Below are positions 53,242 to 63,593 of a stretch of 64,000 bases of DNA, piece by piece. The notes under the pieces are model-generated. The model made no database searches. It was not told the origin of the DNA and was given only the letters and a program-made list of their open reading frames with translations. The stretch is from contig CAXAMN010022707.1 of assembly GCA_963970005.1 (NCBI GenBank), positions 931,423-995,422 on the forward strand, written 5' to 3'. Both the position numbers and the translations under genes were made by a program. Position 1 is the first letter of the stretch. Every line of letters begins with the position of its first letter. Origin of the DNA: Durusdinium trenchii (Eukaryota; Sar; Dinophyceae; Suessiales; Symbiodiniaceae).

Positions 53242-56200
53242 GTGGAGCACGGAGCCGACCAATCGGTTGGTTGGTTGGTTGGACGGTGTTTCTTTCGTTC
53301 GTGCCGACCGGTTCGACCGACCAAGCGGTGTTTTGTTTCTTCGGTTGGAAAACCAAGCGAGCGCGAAAGAAGAGAAAGGGTCAGGACCGGCATCTCTCAG
53401 TCAGCATGCTATGATTCGATTTAGCGTGAACAAGCCAAAGGATTTCGCTTTGGCCAATTCGACCCAAAGCCAGATTTATTTGGGTCCATGTCTGTAGCTC
53501 GGCCTTTTGCTTCCGGATGCTCACGGTGTGAGAAAGCTCTCATGGTGGCCCAAGTTGCAGAAATCCGCTCAAGGTCTCCAACATTCCAAGCTCCTGAACT
53601 GAAGTGTAGTCTCGATACTCAAACAAGACATTGCCGCATCAGTATGCATGTGCTCAAATCCAAAGAACGATGGACAACGCAAAGACCCGGGTTTCCAGTG
53701 AAAACCCCGGGTATTTTGGGGAACCCTAGGAAATCTTCGGGTATCGGCTGCAAAGGTATATTGAACATCTATGGCAGATTTGATTTGATCTGACATCTTC
53801 GCCGAATTGCCGTGCCTCGAAGGCCCTCGAAGCGCCCTTGAAAGAACCCGGGTGGCACGAAATCACTTGTACCGCCCCCAGTGATCAGAATCGTGTTTGT
53901 TCTGAGAGTGAAGGAGTGAAGAGGGCGAGAGAGAGGTCATTTCAACCCATTCCCAGACCATGTTGCATAGAACGGTTGCATAGAAAACATTAGGACATAT
54001 GGTGGACATCTGGTGTTTGATTGACCCGGTCAATGGGACTGGCAGATAGTCTTAATCCATGGAGTGTGTTTGAGTTAGGGGATTGGAACCGGTCGGGGAG
54101 GTTTTCTGTGTGGGTGATGTAAGTCGTTTGACCATGTGAGAGACAGATCGAATGAACACCCCAGACACTCCTGGGACTGGCACATACATTGACCCCCCTG
54201 AAATCAACCACCCCAACTGATTGGTATTTAGGCCAGTCCTATGAAGTGCTTGGGATATGAGAGTTTGTGATGTTTTTCCTATATGGTTCTCTGTGAGCCT
54301 TGCTTGGGCAATGAAGGTCTCCACCAGGTGTGATTGAATCACGTGCGGACAGAGGAAATCCCTCGTAGTTGAGGACCTTGCCCTACATGTGAAACACTGA
54401 TCAGTTGAGTGCCAAGTTTGGAGCCCTGCTACTGCTCGCTTCCTTCCTGGCCCTTAGCAGTGTTCTGGCCACTCTTGCACCGTCGCCGGGTCCGTTTCTG
54501 AACAACTTGGTCTCCTAAGCTGTCGCTTCCTCTTCACCTGCACCTGCTCACGTCGCAGAAACCAGGTGCAGCCTGTGCTTCAGCACTCTGCCACTGGGCA
54601 GCCTCGCGACCGCCTGGCGATGCCTTACGGGCCGCCTTGCTTAGGCGAGCGAACCGGGTGGTTTGCGATCCCCTTGGGGAGCAAAACCAGACTTAAAGAC
54701 TGGAAGATTCAGAGAACTCGGCACAAGCCACTGAGATGGGCCAGCAGTTGAGGTGTTTTTTATTTGTAACTATATGGCCAACACATGGTTTTTCCGGTAC
54801 GAGAGAGCGGAGGACCCTGGCGGGCTGCGATCAATTATCACATGTCGGTAGATACATGGCCCCTGTCACTGGACAAAATCCTGGACCACCAGTCCCATTT
54901 CATCAAGGCCTTTCTTTTGATGTCTCCTTTCCTGCAACTTAAAACCAAATAACACACGACCCATAGGACTGCTGGGACGGACTGCCTTCAAAACGGCCTG
55001 TCTGGGGTGGTTTGTCCGGCCGTCCGCCGGGATATCGAGCGACGATTCTGTCACGAGATCCTCAACTCGTCGACCGAAACTGGTCTATACCACCGGAGGA
55101 GTTGGGATGCTCTATACCAGGACACCTCATCCTTCACCTCCTCGCTAGCTGGGGGGGCTAGCTGGGGGGCGATCAAGCTCGATGCCAGTCGCTCTTTGGG
55201 CGGGGTGCATCGACCCGGCGCCTGGGACAGCTCGACCTAATGACGTCCAGGCCGGTGCACCAGTTCTTGGGGCACGGAAGCACCTGGAGAGAGGACACAG
55301 GCGGAGGGAAACTGAGGTGACTCAGACGGATGAGCGATAAAAGAAGACATCAACAAGCTGGCTTCAGGTGGCTTCAGGTCTGCGGGAGGTGGTTAATCAA
55401 GATCCCTGGCTGCGTTTCACATCTTTTCCAGGTTCCCAGATCGTGGTTTAGGTGGGATGCTTTGAGGTTTTGAGGCAGAGGTAGGAGGTAGAAGGTAGAT
55501 GTATGTGAAAGGTCTGAGAGGGTTGCTACGAATCCAGGGGCCTGGTTGGTGGCTTTACTCTCTACTTCTCACCAGAAGTCAAAAGATGTGAAGCTCACCC
55601 CTGGTTTGTCCGGTTTGCAGGTAATCTTTCGATTTGTTCCTTCAACATGAGGTAGCTCCCCTTGGAAATTGGGGGAGGGGAAAGAATACATGTGTCTAAT
55701 TCTTTCCCGAGTTGGACCATTTTGATTTTGCTTCAGGATGTTCTTCTTTTCCCTTCACTGAGTGAACACTGGGTGATTCCCCCAGGTACTGGGTGATTTT
55801 TCGTGAACTCGGCCAGGCTGCCGAGTGTGAACACCCGGAACCGGTGGAAATGGAACCAACATGGAAATGGGTAGCAACTCAGCAACTCCAAGCTATTTCA
55901 GTCACCCGACCCCCACTCACCCCACCCAGAAAACCGCGGGAAACCGCGCGTTGGTTCTCTTCTCAGGGCTGGCACGGGCGCGCGCTGCGGTGGCCAGGTG
56001 GACCGGCCGCGGAAGCGGCGCATAGTATGCGGCAGCGGGGTGGGTGTTGACCCGGCTATCCATGTGATAGCTGTGTTGATTCAAAGGAGTCACCAAGCTA
56101 GACTTGTTAGATCTAGGTTAGATTTCCTGGAAGAAGTGAAGGAAGAGAAGACGTTGCGAAAGGACATCATTATAGTTGCTTCAAGAGGCTCAAGCTCCAA

Positions 56201-58498
56201 CTATTGCCTGGCTTCCGAAAGGACATAGATGATTGAAGTATATTGAGACCATTTCCTTATGCATGCTGAGGCCCTGCAAAACTCACCGACCAATAGACTT
56301 TTCAAGTTGCTTTGGGGTATAATATGATGCAATGGACATATATACTGTATCATCTATGGCCCGCAGGTGCTTCACGTGCTTCATACTGCTGTGTACACTT
56401 CATACATCTTCATACCCTTGTGTCGTTCGTGTCTTTAAAACCTAGAGGGTCTAAGGCTTCCACATGAGCCACGGTCAAAACATGCAAAGACCGCTTTAGT
56501 AAAGAGGGGTAGGTTTGTGCTCACAACCCTGCAAAACGATAAGGTCCACCTCAAAACCGATAACCCCAGCACTGTATATGATCATAAGTATGCGACAAAC
56601 TCAAAAAAAAACTGTAAAACGATAAGGTCCAACTCAAAACCGATGACTTCAATTTTTTAGTTGAAGAAGAATCAGGAGTTTTGACCGTGCCTCACATCTA
56701 GGTTTCCTCCATGGAACAAGTTCAATCAACAGCACCTTGCCAACAGCCTTTCTCATTTTAAAGGGCTTTACCCTAAGCCATGGAACCGTGTTGAAGGATT
56801 ATATAGTATTAGCCAAATCTTTGATATGATATAAAAATAAGTTTGATATTATATATATTATATACATATTAGATTTTTATGTTCCACATCACATGTCTCT
56901 TCGATCCTAGCACCACAAAGCCCAACTTAATTCTATGCTGCGAAGATTTGTGGTTGAATTCCTTCAACTGCCAAGTCCTTCGTTGTGAGGTGTCTCAGCT
57001 CGGTGCCTCAATCCTTGGACCTTTGGCAGAACGTGCTGCTGCAGTGCCGCACCATGGACCTGCAAAGCAGTCGCGAGGCTCCTCCAGTCGGGTCGAGACA
57101 GGCGACCGCCTGGGCCGTCGCTGAGTGCATCGACTGGTTGGGCGCCTAAACCAGAGGTGGGGCACGGACCCGTTCGACTTTCCTAGTTCGGTACAAGGTG
57201 GTTACGGGTCCGAACGTTCAGGTCACTTAACCTCTGTAGGAACCCTTCTGAAATCCTAACATCAGATCCTCCCATGCCTGTGAATGGACTCACGAGGTCC
57301 ACGGCTGCTGAAAACGACTCTAGCAGTTCTTCAATCCCTCCCACCTCGGAGCCAGATCTCGTCGTAGCTGGAGGGACCCCCAGGAGTTGGGTGGTAGACA
57401 TGGACACCCCTTCATCACAGCTAAGGGGTTATAGACACGCCTAGCCTGGAGGGTCCTGGTATATGTCGGATCTTCTCAGGACTGGATCACCTTTGACCAT
57501 CTTTTGCGGGGATGGGGCATAGCATACCCTACTCAACTAGTAACTATAGGGCGTAGCCCAGGTTCACCTGGTAACAGTAACGGTAAAAGATGATCACTGT
57601 GTTTGTGTTTGAGAAAGACCTGCAACTGAACCATCATCATCCACTGGGCCCTGCTAATGGGCCTATACCGGTTTTCCGTATACCCAACACTCAACTAGTA
57701 AATGACAAAGGGCTAACCATGGTCAACCATGGTCAACCTGTGTTTTTTTTCAGTACTGGCTCCACAGTCTTTGGTGGGCACGTGCACCATGTGTCGGCCT
57801 GTTTATCACTCTTCCCGATCTGTTTCGGGTCCACTGCGGCGCGCCGCATGGCATTTCCCTCCAATCCGCTGGGCATCTTCGTGTGGATCGGATCGGAGCT
57901 CTGCAGGATCCGTTGACGCTGGCGGCACTGGAAGTCCTCTCCTCCGTGCGGAGCAAGAGTAAGGCGGAGGCCTCCAGAGCCTTGCAAGACCGGCTCGCCC
58001 AGGAAGAGGTGAGGATCGTCGGAGCCATGTCGCAGTGTCGCGCGACATGGCAAAGAGAAAGACGTTCTAATTGATGAGCTAACAACTTGGCATGGCTTCA
58101 ACTTTAGGGTTGAACTGCAAGTTGAAATCGACAGCTTCAATTGTCATTCGCTCCAAGGTTCAAGAGTTGAGAACCCGTTGAAACCCTCAAACAAAAACAA
58201 GAAGTTCGATCCTTCAAGCTGTGGCGAAGTGAAGCTAGGTCGGATCAAACAGGTCGGTGGAACTGTTTCGATTTCGACTGGCCGTTGCTTTGACCGATGG
58301 GTCACCCTACGGCCCTGAGCCTTTTTTTGCCTTCCTCGCACTGGGACGACTGCGCCAGACCACCCTGCCGTTCGTCTCACCGTTTCGACGTCCATCCGTT
58401 TCGAGGCGGCGCTGGCGTCCGAGAAGCAGCGCTTGGCGGTGATGGCGCTGGGCGCGTGGAGCGTTTTGAAGCAGCGCTGGGGAGCCGAGGACGAATAA
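53149..58498 (+). CDS. Gene model: helix-rich protein of unknown function
   Basis: Links the candidate first exon (53149-53241) with 56990-57077, 57907-58008 and 58406-58498. The last three have matching phases: phase 0 after each, and a one-base start at 56990. All four are alpha-helical with the same codon style. The first link is by order and strand only; one or more exons between 53.2 and 57 kb must be missing, since phases do not close. The protein has no motif I recognise. Confidence 0.42.
54160..54254. mobile_element. MITE family A, full-length copy (95 bp)
   Basis: Ends CCCAGACACTCCTGGGACTGG and CCAGTCCTATGAAGTGCTTG pair with few mismatches (both shown within the repeat). The spacer TGACCCCCCTGAAATCAACC is the family core in the opposite orientation to the 35.93 kb copy. 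A right-end fragment lies just upstream near 54033-54069. Confidence 0.75.
54417..54518 (+). CDS. Possible hydrophobic terminal exon
   Basis: After AG (gtgccaag) the frame reads FGALLLLASFLALSSVLA, then TLAPSPGPFLNNLVS and TAA (54516-54518). The hydrophobic run ending in VLA resembles a signal peptide or one membrane segment. There is no ATG in the exon, so an upstream exon must start it. Alternatively it is chance. Confidence 0.38.
   Translation, partial: FGALLLLASFLALSSVLATLAPSPGPFLNNLVS
54566..54706 (+). CDS. Possible exon, frame uncertain
   Basis: AG|G (cagaaaccag). One frame reads PRDRLAMPYGPPCLGERTGW; a second reads ALRAALLRRANRVVCDPLGE and then stops. Both have GC-ending codons. Confidence 0.35.
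56531..56646. repeat. Dispersed repeat D, two copies
   Basis: AAAACGATAAGGTCCACCTC + AAAACCGATAAC (56533-56564) and AAAACGATAAGGTCCAACTC + AAAACCGATGAC (56617-56648) are about 84 bases apart. A third copy is at 1136. Confidence 0.75.
56990..57077 (+). CDS. Likely internal exon of the 53-58 kb gene
   Basis: AG|G (cgttgtgag), one base, then CLSSVPQSLDLWQNVLLQCR and TMDLQSSRE, then a GC donor (gctcct). If unspliced the frame runs on with natural sequence (ATAWAVAECIDWLGA) to a stop. A third of the codons are Leu, Gln or Ser. Joining to 57907 in phase 0 is consistent. Confidence 0.5.
57907..58008 (+). CDS. Internal exon of the 53-58 kb gene
   Basis: AG|G (cggagctctgcag), 34 codons reading DPLTLAALEVLSSVRSKSKA and EASRALQDRLAQEE, then a textbook GT donor (gtgagg). 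It is a long amphipathic helix with possible coiled-coil character. It joins the next exon in phase 0 (AQEE+AALASEK). Confidence 0.68.
58406..58498 (+). CDS. Terminal exon of the 53-58 kb gene
   Basis: AG|G (ccgtttcgag), phase 0, reading AALASEKQRLAVMALGAWSV and LKQRWGAEDE then TAA (58496-58498). Strong codon bias. It continues the helix of the preceding exon and ends in an acidic tail. A GA donor before the last Asp is the only alternative to termination here. Confidence 0.68.
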   Translation, partial: AALASEKQRLAVMALGAWSVLKQRWGAEDE

Positions 58499-60284
58499 CG
58501 ACTCCGGTTGGTTTTGACGTTTTCTCGCTTGCAGTGTGGATCTTAGTGTGATGAAGTTTCAAAGGAACATGTCAACATGTTTGTTTCCTGTGGATTTGTA
58601 TGGATTTGTATACTTGATAGATCTTGATAGATTTTGGAAGAAACAGTTGTGTACTGGTATTCTTGATATAACAACCAGAGACCACCCTGGACAGAAGAAA
58701 TGAATTGAGGCAAGTCTTTGCAGTCCCTGAATGACCAAATTGTTCACACTCAAAAGACAATACGTGGACTTCAAGAGCATGTCTCCAGATCTAAAATCTA
58801 AAGGACATTCAACATGCCTGTATTGAATTTCTAGCAAGCTTTGCAACGTAGCTTGGCTAAAAATGGTGACTTTCTCCACCTTCCAACATGATCTCAACCT
58901 TTTCAGCTCCGAACTGTTCATAATTTACCAGGAGTTTGACTCTTTTCGTCCTTGGTCATTGCTGATTCATGATCCTGACCCGCGTCGCCCTCCAGGACCT
59001 GCCCTGGGACTTTCTCACACCACTCCCGAGCAGCGCGAAACGAGCGCGAACAACACCCACTCCTTGGAGGAGGCGCTGGGCGCAGGTGCGGCGGGCGGCG
59101 CAAATAGAAGCCGTATTACAATGCAATACGAGTATATATGTGTGTGATTACACTTAGCCTACATATCTCGAAATTTTGAGCGTTGGTTTTCTTTTGGATG
59201 TTTCTTGGGGCATGTTTTTCTTTCTTGAGTTTGTCTCCGCCACGTGTACATTGTATACTTGAATCCTGCGGTGTGTCTTTCTGGAACGCATCCCTTCTCT
59301 TAAAGAGCTCTTCTGAGAGCAGAAGAGTTTGCCCATCTTTCGCTCAATTGGATTGTGCACATGGATTCACTCATCCAATGCATCATGCATTCGGACTTCC
59401 GCATCAACAGGTCTCCTCTTTCTCATCAACAGGTCCCCAACATCAACCGCCTTCGACAGCGCCACAGTAGCGACGTGTGGATTGTCCATCATGTTCATGG
59501 TATCCATGCATGCAAGCACGCGCAGAAGTGGGTGTTTCCCAGACATGCATGTTGACTATATCATTCATGCGATTCATCCGACTGAACTGACTTCTGAACA
59601 AAAGCTTCCTGGCCCTTCAGACATGTGCACTGACCTTCAGCCTTCTTTGTTTTTTTCGTGTGTTTCTTTTGTTCAGAAACCGGGTGGGACGTGCAGTCCA
59701 ATGGCACTCCCGAACAAAGAGGCCTATGCCATGGGATTCGCACCCAGCAGCCTTGAGGACGGCCCAGGGACTGGGTGTGAGGGGATCGGAACTCGGACTG
59801 GCTGGACTGAGGTGATTGCTGGGCGCATGGTTTTGGAGGATCCATAGGTTCCAAGGAGTTGGCCACCAGAGTAGGTGGAGAGAGAGAAGGGAGAAGGATA
59901 AGAAGAAGTGGCCAACGGCCAAAACACGACGGAGCCCTGCCTTGAAGTTGATGTCCAATTTCATGACCTTGTAGTTTTGACATGTTTTGACCAATGGTGG
60001 GAGCAGGCAAGCAGGGTGCCTTTGTCGCCATCTCACCTGCTCTAGGCATGGTCGATGGAGCACCCGGATGGTCCTCATGGCTCGAGGCGCCGGTTGGGGT
60101 GGGTGTTTGGATCCAGGTAGGCATAGATACCAGTCCCATGGAGTGTCTGGATTGCTATATAGTCTTGGCCGAGGCGAATGAACTCTGTTAGGGCCAACTT
60201 CCTTTGGCCATCAACATCTATGTCGGGTTATATACTTTTCATACTTTTGCTGCCTCTCCTGTTGTTTTTCTTTTCTTTTTTTGC

Positions 60285-60319
60285 GAAACCTGCAAGCACA
60301 ACCTGTGCTTGCAGGTTTC
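60285..60319. repeat. Perfect 16-bp hairpin across a splice acceptor
   Basis: GAAACCTGCAAGCACA, a 3-base loop (ACC), then TGTGCTTGCAGGTTTC. All 16 pairs are Watson-Crick. The acceptor AG (60313-60314) of the exon at 60315 lies in the right arm, and a long pyrimidine tract precedes the left arm. Confidence 0.95.
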
Positions 60320-60467
60320 AGACCCCCGCCCCAACCTGTTCGAGGTCCCCGCCTTCCGCCTCTCCGTCCTCGCACCTGCAAGGCCAGAGGCCACGAACGC
60401 CCCTCCCTGGAGCGCGCAGCGTCTCCTCGGCCCGAACGACGACGACGCCACCGTGGGAGCGATGAAG
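60315..60467 (+). CDS. Internal exon, unknown protein
   Basis: AG|G acceptor (ctgtgcttgcag), phase 0, 51 codons. The frame reads VSDPRPNLFEVPAFRLSVLA and SAQRLLGPNDDDATVGAMK, then a GT donor (gtgtgg). About 90% of codons end in G or C, so coding is very likely. Pro-rich with an acidic DDD turn; no family is recognised. The first five bases of the exon are part of the hairpin above. Confidence 0.68.
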
Positions 60468-60851
60468 GTGTGGGGAGGGCCGAGGGCCGACACCGGCGAA
60501 TCACGCCGCATCCAAAGCGCCGGAGTCAGGTTTTTGAGGTGCTTCGGATGGTGGGTTTTTAAGGTGTAAGTATCAGATATTTTTAGTTGTTAGGTCCAAT
60601 GAACAAGTCACCAGCCTTGCATCTTGCAGTGGAGGCTGTTCACAGTTCTTTGTTGCCTTTGATCTTCGATTCTTCGAGGTAAATGTTGATGCAATTGCTA
60701 TCATATACGGAGTCACATGTCGCTCGGGGTGGTGTGGCTCGTCCCATCCAGGGGTGGATGTGACACAGGCCCCCACCACCATGGATAGCACTGCTCGAGA
60801 TGCTCCGGGACTTTTTGGGCAGGGATTTCTATTGTAGATATTTTTTTTAAT

Positions 60852-60920
60852 GGCTTCTTGTTACTACTAGTATATAAGGCACTTATTACTAGTAGCGATG
60901 CACTTGTTACTAGTAGCTTA
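60852..60920. repeat. ACTAGTAG repeat (family C)
   Basis: TGGCTTCTTGTTACTACTAG, TTATTACTAGTAGCGATGCA and TTGTTACTAGTAGCTTAATT units. Confidence 0.75.
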
Positions 60921-61040
60921 ATTGTACTCTTAATTGTGTTTTTGTTTAAATTGCTTGAGCCCTTTGTTGTGAACAACCACCCAACTCCACTGTGGGTCCG
61001 CTGTTCATGCTGCGTCACACGCACCGACGACGTTCACGTC

Positions 61041-61072
61041 GACGTTCTCCGCGGAGAGACGCGGAGAGACGT
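61041..61072. repeat. GC-rich hairpin, about 13-bp arms
   Basis: GACGTTCTCCGCG and CGCGGAGAGACGTC pair with one bulged base across GAGAGA. It lies in a GC-rich open island (VRILRTLDLKKGRIFRGS) that I do not call as a gene. Confidence 0.7.
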
Positions 61073-62332
61073 CGTGCGTATACTGCGGACGTTGGACCTG
61101 AAGAAGGGTCGGATCTTCCGGGGGAGTTTGAGGATCCTCATCGTTTCATCCATGCACCTTTTGCAAGTGTTTTCTATTGACTCCATCGGTGAATTGATGT
61201 TGGAAAACCCCTCAAACAGATGGATAAGGAAAACCAAAAGATCATCAAAACGAACTAATCTTCTGCGTCCCATCAAAACGCCCTCTACTCTAAGAGACTC
61301 TCTACCCTTCTCTCTAAAACGGCCCCTACTCCGCTGCGACGCCGCAGGCGTCGTACCCATGGAACCGGGCCGTGCGCAGGGAAGCCTGTGCAGCTGTGTG
61401 CCGAGGCTCGGAGAAGGCTGCTGCGTGCTCTCGACACGAAATCGGAACCCGGCTACCTGGGTTGACCAAAAAATGAAAGGACTATTAAGGAGGTCAACCT
61501 ATGCTGGTTTGGGGATATGTGTTTTGACCCACAGCCAATTGATCCGGGCACCACCTCCAACTGATAGGCATTGACCATATACATGGGAGTGTCTGGGATG
61601 GAGCCAAAACAAGTAAAACAAGCCCGCAAACTGGCGGATGAAACGAGGGTCGAGCTGCTGGGGGGGATGTTTATGATGTTCACGGCAGTGTTTAGGTATA
61701 GAAGATTGTTTGGTGGACACTTAGAAATAGGTGATATCAACCAAGGAACTGTATAGCCGTCCTAGTCAGTCCATTTTGTTTATGTTGATGAGGTCAGCTA
61801 AGGTCCCCTGGTTCTGACCCACAGCCATGGCGCACCTTATCCCATGTCGCTGAAAAGCCGCCGGCACAAAGATGGATAAGCATGCTGAGCACGATTTGAT
61901 GGTTATGGTTGTGGATCACGATTCCAGGTGTCCCTTCAACTAAAGGGCACAGCAATCTGGTTGAGGTCACATTACGGTGGCTCCTTGGCATCGCACCATA
62001 AAGACTTTTTCGTGTTACGCTAGCTGCTTCCTGTAGCAGATATGCTTGACATTCACATATATCATATGTATAGTAGACATGGTTGATATTTGCATTGCAT
62101 ATAATTCTGCATATATGCGTGCAACTCTCAAACAACAACTGGCATGGAGAAATCGATGGGGTGTTTTCACCTCCATGTAACGAGAAACAGCTGGTACGTA
62201 CCTGAACCCGACTTCGGTCCTATCGTGGAACATGGGACATGACATGACTCTATACATAGGACCTTCAAAGTGACCTCTTTCCAAAAAAATAACCGCAGTA
62301 CTGTATCCATTTTTCACGGTACCTTCATCCAG

Positions 62333-62395
62333 GTGGCGCTTCTTCGATCGCCTTGCAGCACCTTGATGCCGCGCTGGCAGGAGAGCGGATGCCAG
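62333..62395 (+). CDS. Internal exon, 60-63.6 kb gene
   Basis: AG|G (cttcatccag), two bases, then GASSIALQHLDAALAGERMP and one base, then a GC donor (gcgtgg). The split codon G+GC completes as Gly with the next exon at 63131. Strong codon bias and an amphipathic helix. No family is recognised. Confidence 0.55.
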
Positions 62396-62548
62396 GCGTG
62401 GTAGTCCCGGGGCGACGCCGACTCACTGGACGATCGTCCCTGAACAAGAAACAAAGACCGTAGGCTTCCAACAACCATTAATTTAATAGACCTTACCGAA
62501 TCAACTAAGAACTTTACTTACAAAGGGAAGACATACAAAGGACCATAT

Positions 62549-62660
62549 CCCAGTAGACACGACCCATGGGACTGCCATATATGCCCCGCCATTGACCCCC
62601 GTGGCACCACCCCTGGCCGTTTTGAAGGCAGTCCTACGGCAGTCCCATGGAGTGTCTGGG
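62549..62660. mobile_element. MITE family A-II, full-length copy (112 bp)
   Basis: The left end carries ACACGACCCATGGGACTGCC and the right end GGCAGTCCCATGGAGTGTCT followed by GGG. The core CCACCCCTGGCCGTTTTGAA is shared with 34.51 and 29.86 kb. The two ends belong to different variants (ACACGACCC versus ACACTCC), so this copy joins both subfamilies. Confidence 0.85.
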
Positions 62661-62875
62661 ATAGAGGTAAGTCATGTAAACATTTCTGCAAGCACGTCTG
62701 ATTTGTCACTGACGGCGTTTGGGTGGCTGAATTCCCTGAGGGTTGAACGGGACGTAGCAGGATGTAGCAGGACTGCAACATGTCACAACCATCCAGCCAG
62801 GTAAGGGCCGATCATGTCGTTCTGGGGGAGCAGTGATCAATCATTCCCCACTTGGAAAGTAAATTCTAAACCTCT

Positions 62876-62930
62876 ACCAGGACCCCTTAAGGGGCTTCGA
62901 TTCCATTCACCACCCCTTGTGGGTCCTGGT
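62876..62930. mobile_element. MITE family B, short copy (55 bp)
   Basis: Perfect 10-bp ends ACCAGGACCC / GGGTCCTGGT with CACCACCCCTTGTG inside the right end. Confidence 0.65.
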
Positions 62931-63130
62931 AAGCAAAGCCTCATTGATGTCTCATTCCGCGGGCAAAGCTTTACCTGCTGGTCACCATGAAGGAGCAAAA
63001 TTGGGGTTTTCACCTGGGTGTGGATCATGGCACCGGGCTACCTGGTCCCTTCTTTTAACAGAACATGAACCAAATGGACTGCAGATCGGATCTGCCGCTG
63101 CCACGACCCGCTCCTGTCTTCTCCGGGCAG

Positions 63131-63177
63131 GCCTCTCGTCCGGCGAAGCGTTGCAGCAGGCGCTTTGGACCGCCGAG
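63131..63177 (+). CDS. Internal exon, 60-63.6 kb gene
   Basis: AG|G (tctccgggcag), two bases completing Gly, then LSSGEALQQALWTAE. A GC donor (gcgtcc) after GAG gives a phase 0 end that fits the next exon. The frame stays open further (SSASRREASPF), so a later GA donor at 63216 is possible. Confidence 0.5.
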
Positions 63178-63483
63178 GCGTCCTCGGCGTCGCGGCGCGA
63201 GGCGTCGCCGTTCAGGACCGACCGTGGCCGGTGAACGGTGAAGACCGTGCTGCAGGGCGGGCCTTATTATGAGGGTCGCCGTTGAGTCTCTTCAGGTTGC
63301 ACCAATTCCACATGATATTGAATTGTGGGATGTGGTAGATGGGTGTCCTTCAAGAAGTTCCGGTTCAGATGCCTCCAAATCACATTTCAACAAGACCTCT
63401 CCCTTTCTGCCCACCAAGTGTCACTCCAAGCCGTCTCGGTTCTGGTTCTTCGGTCGCTGCTCATGGCCCGGCGGCTCCGAGAG

Positions 63484-63593
63484 GCCTTGTTCCACTTGCG
63501 GCTCCCCAAGCCAGGCATGCCCAATGCCGGGCCGCGCGCGGATGACTGGCACCAGCGGGGCGGTGCAGTCACTCAGTCCCACGAGGAGACGAG
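63484..63593 (+). CDS. Internal exon, 60-63.6 kb gene
   Basis: AG|G (cggctccgagag), phase 0, reading ALFHLRLPKPGMPNAGPRAD and DWHQRGGAVTQSHEET, then a GT donor (gttttg) in phase 2. The same frame is open upstream with plausible sequence (VLVLRSLLMARRLRE), so the exon may begin earlier. No family is recognised. Confidence 0.5.

Noticed and set aside
55007..55240. 77-codon + ORF
   Set aside because: It has natural composition but is preceded by MITE-like sequence and lacks a defensible acceptor.
58969..59104. Exon candidates on both strands (+ DLPWDFLTPLPSSAKRAR; minus RTCAQRLLQGVGVVRARF)
   Set aside because: Three frames are equally plausible, and it directly follows a terminal exon; not decidable without transcripts.
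59561..60139. 192-codon minus-strand ORF
   Set aside because: Low-complexity Pro/Ser/Leu composition without exon-type codon bias.
60858..61574. 238-codon + ORF
   Set aside because: Composition is mixed, it begins in a family C repeat, and only a short island (VRILRTLDLKKGRIF) looks coding. No splice sites could be fixed.
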